Shown: piece by piece, positions 8,666 to 17,070 of the stretch
Numbering within the stretch: the stretch's first letter is position 1
Layout: every line of letters begins with the position of its first letter
Assembly: GCA_035513215.1 (NCBI GenBank)
Contig: DATKCK010000109.1
Location: forward strand, 1 to 62,886
Length of the DNA stretch: 62,886 bases
Direction: 5' to 3'
Source: DATCZB01 sp035513215
Lineage (GTDB): Bacteria; Pseudomonadota; Gammaproteobacteria; Steroidobacterales; Rariloculaceae
Program-made: the position numbers and the translations under genes
Notes under the pieces: generated by a model
Database searches by the model: none
Seen by the model: the letters and a program-made list of their open reading frames with translations, nothing else
Told to the model about the DNA's origin: nothing

Positions 8666-9193
8666 TCAGTCGGGCCAGGCGTAAGGGTGCAGCGATTCGA
8701 GCCGAAGACCGTCGAAACGATCGATCGAGGCGTTGTAGGCGCCGTCCTCGTCGCGATCGCGGTAGACGAAGCTGACGCGCATCTCGATGCGATCGGCCGG
8801 TCCTTCGAGGGCCTCGAACTTCGCCTGCCGGCCGGGCCGATAGACGAGAAGATCGGCCTCGCCGTCGAAGAGCCAGGAGCGCCTCGGCAGCGTTTCGCTC
8901 GTGAGCCGGGAGATCGTCCCGGCATAGTTGCCCGGCGGCTCGAGCAGCAGGTCCATCGGATTCGTGCCCGTCAGCGATGCCAGCGTGCCCGACTCGCCTC
9001 GCACGACGCGCCCGGCCGCCTCGAGCAGCAGGGCGTTCTGGATCTGCTGCTTCGTCTGCAGAAAGGCCACGCGCTCGGCCTGGCCGATCAGGGGCAGCAC
9101 TCGCGCGAGCAGGAGCCCCGAGAGAATCGCGATCACGACGATGACGACGACGAGCTCGAACAGCGAGAACCCGCGTGATGCCCGCGCGCGCAT
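8666..9193 (-). CDS. mshB: MSHA prepilin-like protein (MshB position)
   Basis: A 175-aa prepilin: MRARASRG^FSLFELVVVIVVIAILS, with Phe at +4 where Leu or Val is usual, then a helix with IGQAERVAFLQTKQQIQNALLLEA typical of type II/IV pseudopilins. No cysteines are evident in the globular part. It lies directly after mshG (5-base gap) and before mshA, the position held by mshB in other loci; mshF, normally between mshG and mshB, was not found. Name by position and leader only. Confidence 0.75.
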   Translation of the reverse strand: MRARASRGFSLFELVVVIVVIAILSGLLLARVLPLIGQAERVAFLQTKQQIQNALLLEAAGRVVRGESGTLASLTGTNPMDLLLEPPGNYAGTISRLTSETLPRRSWLFDGEADLLVYRPGRQAKFEALEGPADRIEMRVSFVYRDRDEDGAYNASIDRFDGLRLESLHPYAWPD

Positions 9194-9198
9194 GGGCG

Positions 9199-10428
9199 TC
9201 AGCTCAACCCGCCGCCGGAGGCGGCCATGTCCCAGAGCGGCAGGAAGACGCCGAGCGCGAGTATCAGCACCATGAAACCGACGGCCAGGATCAGCAGAGG
9301 CTCGAGCGTCTGGCCGATGTTCTCGAGGTCATAGTCGACCTCGCGCTCGTAGAAATCGGCGACCTCGGTCAGGAGAGGGCTGAGCTCCCCGGTCTCCTCG
9401 CCGATCCTGAGCATCTGCAGCGCGAGCGGCGTGAAGATGTCGAGCGTCTGCGCCGCCCGGGCCAGCGACTCGCCGCGCTCGACGCCATTGCGCAGCGCCA
9501 GAACGCCCTCGCCGAGGTACTCGTTACCCGCGGCGCGCGCGATCATGGTGAGCCCCTGCACGGCGGGAACGCCCGACTCGAGCGTCAGCGCGAACGACCG
9601 GCATATTCTCGACATCCCGGCCTTCATCGCGATGCCGCCGACGACGGGCAGGCGAAGCTTGAACTTGTCGAAGCGATAACGGCCGTCCTCGTTGCGAAGA
9701 TAGAGCCTGAACCCTCCATAGAGCGCGAAGGCCATGGCCGCGACGACATACCAGTACGACGAGAAGAAGGCGGAGACGCCGAGCAGCACGCGCGTCGACC
9801 ACGGCAGGTTGTCGCCGAGTGATTCGAATATCGGCGCGAACTTCGGCAGGACGAACATCGTGATGACGGTGATCGCGATGGCGATTGCGATGACGACCGT
9901 GACCGGATAGCGCATCGCGGTAGCGAGCTTATCGCGAATCCGCTTTTCCATGACGAGGTACTCGAACATCCGCTCGAAAGCGACCGGAAGCGTGCCCGTG
10001 CTCTCGCCGACGCGAACGATACTGACGTAGAACTTCGAGAACACTTCGGGATGGCGCCCGAGCGAGGTCGCGAGATCGCGCCCCGCCTGCAGGTGCTCGA
10101 CGACCCGGTGCAGGGCGTCGCGCAGGAAGAGGTTCGGCGTCGAGCTCGCCAGCGTGCCTATGCCCCTGAGCAGGGGAATGCCGGCCTTGGTGATCGAGAA
10201 CATCTGGCGCGAGAAAAGAATCAGATCGGTGAGCTTCGGCCTGCCGCCGCCGAGACGCCGCCAGAGATCAGCGAGAACGTCCTTCGAGACGCTGGCCACC
10301 TGGATGTCGATCGGGGTGATGCCGCGCTCGAACAGGTGGTTCGCCAGCGACTCCGGCGAATCGGCCTCGAGCACGCCCGAGACAGCATCGCCCCGGCTCG
10401 ACCGCCCGCTGTAGCGAAACGCCGGCAT
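9199..10428 (-). CDS. mshG: MSHA inner-membrane platform protein MshG (PilC/GspF family)
   Basis: A 409-aa member of the GspF/PilC family: two repeated cytoplasmic helical domains (about residues 65-185 and 270-390), with membrane segments near 170-195, 215-240 and at the C-terminus (LILAVGFMVLILALGVFLPL). The N-terminus, FRYSGRSSRGDAVSGVLEAD, is the usual start of this family. It forms the platform that couples the ATPase MshE to pilus subunit extraction. The start overlaps the mshE stop (TGATG), so the two are co-translated. Confidence 0.92.
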   Translation of the reverse strand: MPAFRYSGRSSRGDAVSGVLEADSPESLANHLFERGITPIDIQVASVSKDVLADLWRRLGGGRPKLTDLILFSRQMFSITKAGIPLLRGIGTLASSTPNLFLRDALHRVVEHLQAGRDLATSLGRHPEVFSKFYVSIVRVGESTGTLPVAFERMFEYLVMEKRIRDKLATAMRYPVTVVIAIAIAITVITMFVLPKFAPIFESLGDNLPWSTRVLLGVSAFFSSYWYVVAAMAFALYGGFRLYLRNEDGRYRFDKFKLRLPVVGGIAMKAGMSRICRSFALTLESGVPAVQGLTMIARAAGNEYLGEGVLALRNGVERGESLARAAQTLDIFTPLALQMLRIGEETGELSPLLTEVADFYEREVDYDLENIGQTLEPLLILAVGFMVLILALGVFLPLWDMAASGGGLS

Positions 10429-12194
10429 CAGGCCGACCCGCGCAGGCGCGTCTCGCTGTCGAGATCCTCGAGTAGCTGCTTGCCCGCATCCCTGACTTCG
10501 AGACCCGCCGTGACGCGCATGATCTCTTCGATCGACGTCACGCGCGCGGCGGCGAAGCCAAGCGCGCGACCGACGAGCGAAACATAGCCTGACTGGCGCT
10601 TCGCCAGCGCCGTGAATTGAGGCAGGTCCTCGCGCCTGATCGCATCCGCCAGCGGCCCGTCGATCTCGAGCAGCTCATAGATGCCGACGCGCCCGCTGTA
10701 ACCCGTCATGTTGCAGTACGTGCAGCCGGTACCGACATGAAACTCCGTGCGCTCGTCTATGGCGGGATGCGGCCGATGAGCGTCGACCCAGACTCGCTGC
10801 TGCGGTGAAAGCTCCGCAGGCGACGAGCAGCTCGAGCAGACGCGGCGAATCAGCCGCTGTGCAAGAACGGCGCTCAGAGCGCTGCCGATCAGAAAGCCTT
10901 CGGCGCCCATATCGAGCAGGCGGTGCACCGTCGCGATCGCGTTGATCGTGTGTACCGTGGAGAAGACTAGGTGGCCGGTCATCGCGGCCCGCATGCCTAT
11001 TTCCACCGTTTCACGATCGCGCATCTCGCCGACCAGCACGACGTCGGGGTCCTGACGCAGGGCAGTCCGCAGGACCGCCGCGAAATCGAGACCGATGCGG
11101 GGATTGACCTGAACCTGATTGACCCGCTCGAGGCGGTATTCGACCGGGTCCTCGGCCGTGATGATCTTGGTCTGAGGCGAGTTGACGTGATTGAGCGCCG
11201 CATAGAGCGTCGTCGTCTTGCCGCTGCCCGTAGGACCGGTGACGAGCACGAGGCCCGCGGCGCGCTCGACAATGGCCGTGAAGCGCTCGATGACATCATC
11301 GGGCATGCCGAGCTCGTCGAAGCTCATATGGCCGGCCTGATCGAGCAGGCGTAGCACGATGGCCTCGCCGCCGTAGATCGGCATCGTCGAGACGCGAACG
11401 TCGAGAGACTTGTCGCTGATCTTGATGCTGAACCGGCCGTCCTGGGGCTTGCGTTTCTCGGCGATGTCGAGACCGCACATCAGCTTGAGACGGGTCACGA
11501 GGGCCTGGCCCACGCGATGGCCATCGATGATCTGCTCCTGCAGCATGCCGTCGACACGCAGGCGTATGCGCAAGATATTCTCTTCCGGCTCGATATGAAT
11601 GTCCGACGCCGAGACGCGGACGGCGTCGTGAAACATGCTCTGGATCAGCTTGATGACGGGCGCATCGGGCGAGCCATCATCCGCCGACAGCGTGTCGAGA
11701 TTGACGTCGGCCAGCGAGAGCTCCTCGTCGAGCTCCTCGGCGAGCGAAACGATCTCGTCGGTGCGCCGGTAAACGATGTCGATCGTTCGAAGCAGCGCCG
11801 ACTCCTGCACGAGTGCGAGACGGACGGGCCTGCCCAGCACTCGCGAGAGCTCGTCGAACGCGAAGATGTCGGTCGGGTCGGCCATGCCGACGAGAAGGCC
11901 GCTCTTGTCGTCCCTGAGCACGAGCGCGCGGTAGCGCCTGGCGTGGGTCTCCGACAGGAGCCTGACGATCTTGGCGTCGAGGCTCATGTGAGCGAGGTCG
12001 ACGTAAGGGATGTCGAGATACTCGGCGAGCGCGCGATGCAGCTCGACATCGGAGATCGCGCCGATATCGACAAGTACGCGGCCGAGCTTGCGTCCCGTGT
12101 TGCGCTGCTCGGTCAGCGCATCCTTTAGATTCTGCTCGGAGATCAGCTTGCGCTCGAGCAGCAGATCCCCGAGCCGTATGCGCTCGCGCGTCAT
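10428..12194 (-). CDS. mshE: MSHA assembly ATPase MshE with c-di-GMP-binding MshEN domain
   Basis: A 588-aa secretion ATPase. Residues about 5-55 hold two tandem MshEN motifs (RLGDLLLERKLISEQNLKDA and KLGRVLVDIGAISDVEL), the fold shown in Vibrio MshE to bind c-di-GMP. The C-terminal part has Walker A GPTGSGKTTT, Asp box and Walker B VVLVGEMRDRET, and a CxxC...CxxC zinc site (VCSSC ... GCTYC). It powers pilus extension. In the first MshEN motif a lysine (ERK) stands where glycine is usual, which may weaken binding. It overlaps mshL by ATGA. Normally mshM and mshN lie between mshL and mshE; here there is no room for them. Confidence 0.93.
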   Translation of the reverse strand: MTRERIRLGDLLLERKLISEQNLKDALTEQRNTGRKLGRVLVDIGAISDVELHRALAEYLDIPYVDLAHMSLDAKIVRLLSETHARRYRALVLRDDKSGLLVGMADPTDIFAFDELSRVLGRPVRLALVQESALLRTIDIVYRRTDEIVSLAEELDEELSLADVNLDTLSADDGSPDAPVIKLIQSMFHDAVRVSASDIHIEPEENILRIRLRVDGMLQEQIIDGHRVGQALVTRLKLMCGLDIAEKRKPQDGRFSIKISDKSLDVRVSTMPIYGGEAIVLRLLDQAGHMSFDELGMPDDVIERFTAIVERAAGLVLVTGPTGSGKTTTLYAALNHVNSPQTKIITAEDPVEYRLERVNQVQVNPRIGLDFAAVLRTALRQDPDVVLVGEMRDRETVEIGMRAAMTGHLVFSTVHTINAIATVHRLLDMGAEGFLIGSALSAVLAQRLIRRVCSSCSSPAELSPQQRVWVDAHRPHPAIDERTEFHVGTGCTYCNMTGYSGRVGIYELLEIDGPLADAIRREDLPQFTALAKRQSGYVSLVGRALGFAAARVTSIEEIMRVTAGLEVRDAGKQLLEDLDSETRLRGSA

Positions 12195-13888
12195 TGCGGC
12201 TCCCGGTTCCGCCGCGCCCGCAAGTCGCCGAGCGCCTCGATGCGCTCAGCCGCCGGCCGGATGATCTCCGGCCAGTCCTCGTCCTCGTCAACGACGATGG
12301 GGCGAAGCAGGATGACGAGCTCGGTCTTGACCTCGACCTCGCGTGTACTGCCGAAGATCCGCCTTAAGCCCGGGACGCGCCCGATCACGGGCATCGTCGC
12401 CTCGACCCGCCGTGAGCTCGACCGCATCAGACCGCCGATCGCTATGATCTGCCCGCTCCTGGCCTTGACGATGCTGTCCGACTCGCGGATCTCGCTGAAG
12501 GCAAGGGGCAGCTCGTCGGTCTCGCCCGAGACCGTCAGCTCCTTGGTCTGATCCGTGACCTGGCTGACCGTTGGGTGAATATGCAGGATAACCTCGCCGT
12601 CGGCGCTGATCTGCGGCGTGACGTCGAGCGCAATCCCCGAGAAGAATGGCGTGAGCGTCACGTCCCGGCTCGTCGTCGAGGCCGTGCCGGTGACCGTGTT
12701 GCTCGAGATGTCGGTCACGAAGAATTCGTCCGTGCCCGCCTTGATGACGGCCTTCTGGTTGTTCAGCGTCGCAACGCGCGGGCTCGAGAGAACACGCGTT
12801 TCGCCCTGCATTTCGAGCAGCTCCACAAAGGCGTTGAAATCGCCGATATCGAGAGCGAGCGTGAATGCGCTGCCGAGCGTCCGCGACATGAACTCGGTGA
12901 CGGGATTGCCGGGCCCGACCGTGACGTCGTTGCCGCCGCGCGGGTTCGTCGGGTCGAGACCGGCCGAAGGCGATACCTGGCCGCCCGAGAACGTGTCCCC
13001 GTCGCTATTGACCTGGACGGCGGCCCAGTTGACGCCGGCCTGGAAGCCATCGTCGAGAGTGACCTCGATGATCTTGGCCTCGAGGACCACCTGACGCCGC
13101 GCCGCCTTGTGAATCCGTTCGAGGTAATCACCGACGGCGCGGAGCTCATCCGGCATGCCGCGTGCAAACACAACGCCCGATTGCGCATTGACGACGACCT
13201 GCCTGCCCTCGCCGGTGCCGAGGATCTGGCCGAGCGTAGCGCCGAGGTCGCTCCAGAAATCGGCCGTGCTCACGGTATCGATCGCCGAGCCCATGGTCTG
13301 GACGTTGTCTCGCGGTCCGCTGCTTGCGACCGGCTCGTTGCCGCTGGTACCGGAACGATTCTCGCTCGACGAGGACTGACTGACCTGGCCCGAGCTCACG
13401 CGCGTGCGCGAGACGCCGGCGCGCGCGAGATTCAGATAATCGATCTCGTAGACCCGGGTCTGCGCGGTCGCGGGCAGGACGATGTAGGCGTTGCCGCTCA
13501 GGCGGTAGTCGTAGCCGTAGACGTCGCGAACGGTCTCCAGGACCTCGCGCAACGTGACCTGCTTCAGCGTCAGCGACAGCGAGCCCGTGACATCGGGATG
13601 GACGACCAGATTGACGTCGGTGCCGTCGACGAGACTCATGAAGAATTCACGCGCGTCGGCGTTCATGACGTCTAAGTCGAAAACCTCGGACGACGGCAGC
13701 GGCGGCGGTTCCGGGCGCGGCGGAACGACGACCGGCTCCGGGCGCGACGCGATCGCCTCGCGGACGGCCTCGTCGATCGCATCCTGAGTCGCGACGCCGT
13801 GCTGCGTTGCGCAGCCCGCCGCCAGAGAGGCGGCCATCGCGCCGGCGATGAAGCTGCCGAGGCGTCTGAGTCGTATCGAATTGGTCAT
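12191..13888 (-). CDS. mshL: MSHA outer-membrane secretin MshL (lipoprotein)
   Basis: A 565-aa secretin of the GspD/PilQ superfamily. The N-terminus has a lipobox (SLAAGC), so the mature protein should be lipid-anchored. Then come an STN-like segment (FDLDVMNADAREFFMSLVDGTDV), an N1-like segment with VRDVYGYDYRLSGNAYIVLP, a Ser/Gly-rich linker near residues 165-200, and the C-terminal secretin domain (VLEAKIIEVTLDDGFQAGVNW, RVLSSPRVATLNNQKAVIKAG, GGLMRSSSRR, VIGRVPGLRRIFG). It forms the pilus exit pore. It overlaps mshK and mshE by ATGA. Confidence 0.93.
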   Translation of the reverse strand: MTNSIRLRRLGSFIAGAMAASLAAGCATQHGVATQDAIDEAVREAIASRPEPVVVPPRPEPPPLPSSEVFDLDVMNADAREFFMSLVDGTDVNLVVHPDVTGSLSLTLKQVTLREVLETVRDVYGYDYRLSGNAYIVLPATAQTRVYEIDYLNLARAGVSRTRVSSGQVSQSSSSENRSGTSGNEPVASSGPRDNVQTMGSAIDTVSTADFWSDLGATLGQILGTGEGRQVVVNAQSGVVFARGMPDELRAVGDYLERIHKAARRQVVLEAKIIEVTLDDGFQAGVNWAAVQVNSDGDTFSGGQVSPSAGLDPTNPRGGNDVTVGPGNPVTEFMSRTLGSAFTLALDIGDFNAFVELLEMQGETRVLSSPRVATLNNQKAVIKAGTDEFFVTDISSNTVTGTASTTSRDVTLTPFFSGIALDVTPQISADGEVILHIHPTVSQVTDQTKELTVSGETDELPLAFSEIRESDSIVKARSGQIIAIGGLMRSSSRRVEATMPVIGRVPGLRRIFGSTREVEVKTELVILLRPIVVDEDEDWPEIIRPAAERIEALGDLRARRNREPQ

Positions 13889-14241
13889 TGACCCTGTTCT
13901 CCGTCGTTCCGTGTTGTGACCGACGCGTGATTTCGAACCCGCACGCGCACGTCGGTCCCGCCGCGGCGTATCAGGATCGAGCCTGGCTCGATCGCTACGA
14001 TTTCCTCGCCATTGACGCGCTCGCCCTCGCGATAGATTTGCCCGTTAACGATCGCGATGCGGCGGCTCGCGGAGACGAGGACGGCCGTCAGCGACAGTCC
14101 CGCGACGGCGCTGCCCAGAGCGCCCTCCGATTGCGGCGGGGCGGGCGGACGCATCGGATCCTGCACGCGCGGCTCCTGCGCGACAGCCGTCGTCGCGGTC
14201 GCGACAGCCAGGACGAGCAGGAAGCGGCGAATGTCAGACAC
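13885..14241 (-). CDS. mshK: MSHA biogenesis protein MshK
   Basis: A 118-aa exported protein: signal peptide ending near TTAVAQE, then the motif DPMRPP, followed by a small beta domain (SLTAVLVSASRRIAIVNGQIYREGE) like the HR/PilP-type domains that bind secretins. It starts with GTG and overlaps the mshJ stop by 8 bases. Probably bridges the inner-membrane complex and MshL; inferred from family and position. Confidence 0.82.
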   Translation of the reverse strand: MSDIRRFLLVLAVATATTAVAQEPRVQDPMRPPAPPQSEGALGSAVAGLSLTAVLVSASRRIAIVNGQIYREGERVNGEEIVAIEPGSILIRRGGTDVRVRVRNHASVTTRNDGEQGQ

Positions 14242-14899
14242 CGATCCACTCCTCGTCGAGGCTCAGCGTGAAGATGTCGACCCTGATCGCGTTGGTCGGA
14301 TAGTCGAGTGCCTCGAGACGCAGCGCGCCCCAGTAGAGCTTCCACGGCAATCGTTCCACGGCCTCGAGGTACTCGAGGCAATCGAGGAAGCTCCCCTCGA
14401 GCTCGAGCGTGAGACCATGCCGGTAGAGCATCGCCTCGTTCGAGCCGGTCGTGTCCGGTTCCGCGCGCTCGATCAGCGGGCGAACCTCGAGATTGACGGC
14501 GCGCACGAGCGTCAGACCCTTCTGCCGCTCGATCAGCGCTTCGAGCACCTGGCGCATCTGCGCGGGGTCGACGAGATCGCTCGTGAATACGCGCACCGTC
14601 TGCTCGCTCGCGGCGATTTGCGCCTCGAGCGTGCGCCGGCGCTCCAGGTGCGCCGGCATACCGTCGCCGATGCCGCGCGCCGCGAGCTCCATGGCCTGAT
14701 CGAGCTGCGTGAGCCGATCGCGGGCCGTCGCGATCTGCCGTGAAGCGGCGAGCTCGCGCGCCTCGAGCGGGCCCGCGAGAAGCGCCTCCCAAAGTCCGCC
14801 GATGACGACGAGCGCGCCGACGAAAAGCATCAGCCGCTCCCGAAGCGACAACGCGTCGATGGATGCCCCGAGCTTGCCGAGCCTTTCGGCGGTCTTCAT
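14234..14899 (-). CDS. mshJ: MSHA biogenesis protein MshJ (PilO-like)
   Basis: A 221-aa single-pass inner-membrane protein: short cytoplasmic start, hydrophobic segment LMLFVGALVVIGGLWEALLAGP, then a coiled-coil region and a ferredoxin-like PilO-type periplasmic domain (LTLELEGSFLDCLEYLEAVERLPWKLYW is the conserved part). With MshI/MshI2 it forms the alignment complex of the pilus machine. ATGA overlap with the gene before it. Confidence 0.85.
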   Translation of the reverse strand: MKTAERLGKLGASIDALSLRERLMLFVGALVVIGGLWEALLAGPLEARELAASRQIATARDRLTQLDQAMELAARGIGDGMPAHLERRRTLEAQIAASEQTVRVFTSDLVDPAQMRQVLEALIERQKGLTLVRAVNLEVRPLIERAEPDTTGSNEAMLYRHGLTLELEGSFLDCLEYLEAVERLPWKLYWGALRLEALDYPTNAIRVDIFTLSLDEEWIGV

Positions 14900-15504
14900 T
14901 CGGTCACCGCCTCGCTCGAGACGCGAAAGGTCACGCCGTCGCCGTCTTCGTGGCGCTCGAGCTCGAATCGATCGAAACGCTGCCCCGCGAGCGCCTCTTC
15001 CTGACCGAGCCGATCGAAGTAGGCCGGAACCATGCCGGGCTCCGTGCTGCGTCCGACGAGCTCGATCGAGCTCGTGCCGCCGCTGATCCGAAGCTCCGTG
15101 AGCCAGAGCCCCGGGCGGTGCCGGCGGCCGAGCGCGGCCAGCTCGGCGCTGAACCCCGTCGTGCTGCCGAGCGGCTGCTCACGCAGCACCTCGATCAACC
15201 TTTGCTGCGCGAGCAGCGTCGCGCTGAGCGTTTCGAGCTCGCGCTCGATCTCGGCGCGGCGCTCGCCGCTGGCCGAAGGGTCGAACCGGGCGAGCTGTGC
15301 CGAGTAGGCTCTTTCGCGCCCCTCGAGCTCCAGCATCTGCACTTCGAGACCCTGGACCTGCCAGAGGCCGAAGAAGTAGATCGTCATCAGGGCAACGCAG
15401 ACGATGGCGACGGACTGGAGCATCGTCATGCTCGAGAACACCTGCCGCTGCCGCCGGAAGATCGGCTGGTACAGATTGACCTGCTGGTAGACCCGTTCGC
15501 TCAC
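14896..15504 (-). CDS. mshI2: MSHA biogenesis protein, PilN-like (MshI2)
   Basis: A 202-aa PilN-like protein. I choose the GTG at 15502-15504 as start because it gives VSERVYQQVNLYQPIFRRQ, the conserved N-terminal tail by which PilN binds PilM, and overlaps the mshI stop (GTGA). The upstream open frame is in another frame over mshI and looks like noise. A membrane helix follows (MTMLQSVAIVCVALMTIYFFGLW), then a coiled coil with many Glu/Arg/Leu and a periplasmic domain. The split of mshI into PilM-like and PilN-like genes is known from Shewanella-type loci. Confidence 0.85.
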   Translation of the reverse strand: MSERVYQQVNLYQPIFRRQRQVFSSMTMLQSVAIVCVALMTIYFFGLWQVQGLEVQMLELEGRERAYSAQLARFDPSASGERRAEIERELETLSATLLAQQRLIEVLREQPLGSTTGFSAELAALGRRHRPGLWLTELRISGGTSSIELVGRSTEPGMVPAYFDRLGQEEALAGQRFDRFELERHEDGDGVTFRVSSEAVTE

Positions 15505-16424
15505 AGGGCGACCCCGTCGTGGCGAAGCGCCGCGCCGATCGCCGGCATGCAGCGACGGCCTTGCTCGTCGTCGAGGGCTATCCCGGTCTCGAACAACGAG
15601 CCGAGCTCGATATTGCGCACGCTGACGCCGAGCTCGCCCGACATCTGATCGAGATCGGCGGGTTGAAGCCCCGCCGCGTAGAGAACCGAAAGCGCGCTCT
15701 GCTCGTAGTGGCTCTCGAAATAGTCGAGCGAGCGGCGCGCTTCGAGCGCGAGCCCGGCGACGAGCTCCGTTCTGATCCCGTTCGCGTCCCTGAGCGTCCT
15801 GACGCCCGTCTCGAGGCGGCGCGCCAGATAGAGGGTGCGCTGCCTGACGATCAGCAGTACGCCGCTCGTCTCCGCGAGATAGAGAAGAGCGATTCCGCGA
15901 TCGTCCCGGTCGAGCAGCAGGGCAAGATTGCGCAGGCTGAGCTCGAGAATGTCGATCGCCTTGAGCTTGATGCCCGCCTCCTCGGCGATCCTGACCTCCG
16001 ACTGCACGCCGTCGGCCCTGGCCGCGATGGCGTACATCATCTGATTGGGACCGCTCATGCCACGCCGCGGCATTTGAAACACGTCGAGCACGGCGTCGTC
16101 GATATGAAAATCGATGAGGTCCTTGATGCGCCAGCGCACGGCCGCGCGCAGCTCGTCGCTCGGCACGTCGGGCGCCTCGACGAGCAGCATCGAATACCGC
16201 TCGCTCGGCAGCACCGACACGGCCGGCAGCTTGCGATTCGGGATTCTGCGCGCGGCGCGAATCGCCGCATCCTGATCGGTTGCGGGCTCGAAGTGGCAGT
16301 GAGCGAGCACGGGTTTCCGGCCCGCCGGCGTATCGACGACCTGAGCAGCGGCAACACCGAGCTCGGTTCGGTGTATTCCGGTCTGCCCCCCGCTCTTTGC
16401 CGCGCGGCTGAATATCGACTTCAC
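15501..16424 (-). CDS. mshI: MSHA biogenesis protein MshI (PilM-like)
   Basis: A 307-aa cytoplasmic protein of the PilM/actin-like type, without a membrane segment. Recognisable parts are GVAAAQVVDTPAGRKPVLAH near the start, LPSERYSMLLVEAPDVPSDELRAAVRWRIKDLI (the PilM-like core), and DRDDRGIALLYLAETSGVLLIVRQRTLYLARRL. It is the first gene of the minus-strand pilus operon and starts with GTG, with GAGGG about 10 bases upstream. It should recruit the PilN-like protein. No mshH (csrD-like) gene precedes it; the upstream DNA holds a pseudogene on the other strand. Confidence 0.87.
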   Translation of the reverse strand: MKSIFSRAAKSGGQTGIHRTELGVAAAQVVDTPAGRKPVLAHCHFEPATDQDAAIRAARRIPNRKLPAVSVLPSERYSMLLVEAPDVPSDELRAAVRWRIKDLIDFHIDDAVLDVFQMPRRGMSGPNQMMYAIAARADGVQSEVRIAEEAGIKLKAIDILELSLRNLALLLDRDDRGIALLYLAETSGVLLIVRQRTLYLARRLETGVRTLRDANGIRTELVAGLALEARRSLDYFESHYEQSALSVLYAAGLQPADLDQMSGELGVSVRNIELGSLFETGIALDDEQGRRCMPAIGAALRHDGVAL

Positions 16425-16600
16425 GTGTGTTTAGCCCTCGTCGGCCCTCGTCTATCCTTCGTTCGTGCGCGGCAACGTCCGGGCGTCCGGGCGCGCCGCT
16501 CCGCGGGATTGAACTTAATCTGCGCGACATAAGGTCTCCGCGAAGCTGTTCTCAGTTCGGGGAGATCGGCAGGCGCCGCCGCCGGATACGGAAGCGGAAT

Positions 16601-17003
16601 GTGACAGAGCTCACGAATGGCACGGGCCCGGCCTCGCCGCCGGGAGCGGCATCGGGCCGCGGGCGGGGCTGGCATTTCTTCGTCGATCGCGGCGGCACGT
16701 TCACCGATATCGTCGCGCACGCAACGATGAACAACTTCACCTTCGGCGATGACGTGCACCAGTACTACGAGACGATCTGCGGCGGCGCGGGCGCCGGCCC
16801 CGGTTTCGACGGCGCGAGCGCGGTGCGCACGCACATGACGAACTCGCGCCTGCTGGCGCGGCGGCGACGGCGTCGTGCGCGAGATCGAGTTTCTCGCGCC
16901 GCGCCGCGACGGCACGACGGAATCCGTGCCCCCCGCAACCGAGCTCTCGCTCGCCCCCGGCGACCGCATCGTCATCGAAACCCCCGGCGGCGGCGGCTGG
17001 GGA
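16601..17003 (+). pseudogene. Collapsed 5-oxoprolinase (HyuA/HyuB-type) remnant
   Basis: The + strand keeps short pieces of 5-oxoprolinase in the right order with the middle missing. After a GTG at 16601 comes WHFFVDRGGTFTDIVA (the normal N-terminus, substrate/ATP domain), directly followed in frame by TMNNFTFGDDVHQYYETICG and GAGAGPGFDGASAVRTHMTN, which belong near the C-terminus of a protein of about 1200 residues. A frame change near 16855 then gives WRGGDGVVREIEFLAP, and after another gap LAPGDRIVIETPGGGGWG, the normal C-terminal end. At least three internal deletions are needed. The remnant runs into a GGGGTCTGACCC repeat and has no stop codon of its own. Certainly non-functional. Confidence 0.85.
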
Positions 17004-17008
17004 GAATT

Positions 17009-17070
17009 GGGGTCTGACCCTAGCTGTGGGGAGAATTGGGGTCAGACCCCATTCAGGTTGGGTCAGACCC
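17009..17070. repeat. Palindromic GGGGTCAGACCCC repeat cluster, locus A
   Basis: Three copies of the core occur within 62 bases: GGGGTCTGACCC at 17009, GGGGTCAGACCCC at 17038 and TGGGTCAGACCC at 17059, two of them preceded by GGGGAGAATT. The last copy touches the stop codon of the sheath-like gene, and the first touches the end of the 5-oxoprolinase remnant. The same core occurs at 39589-39641 and 52928-52954. Confidence 0.8.
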
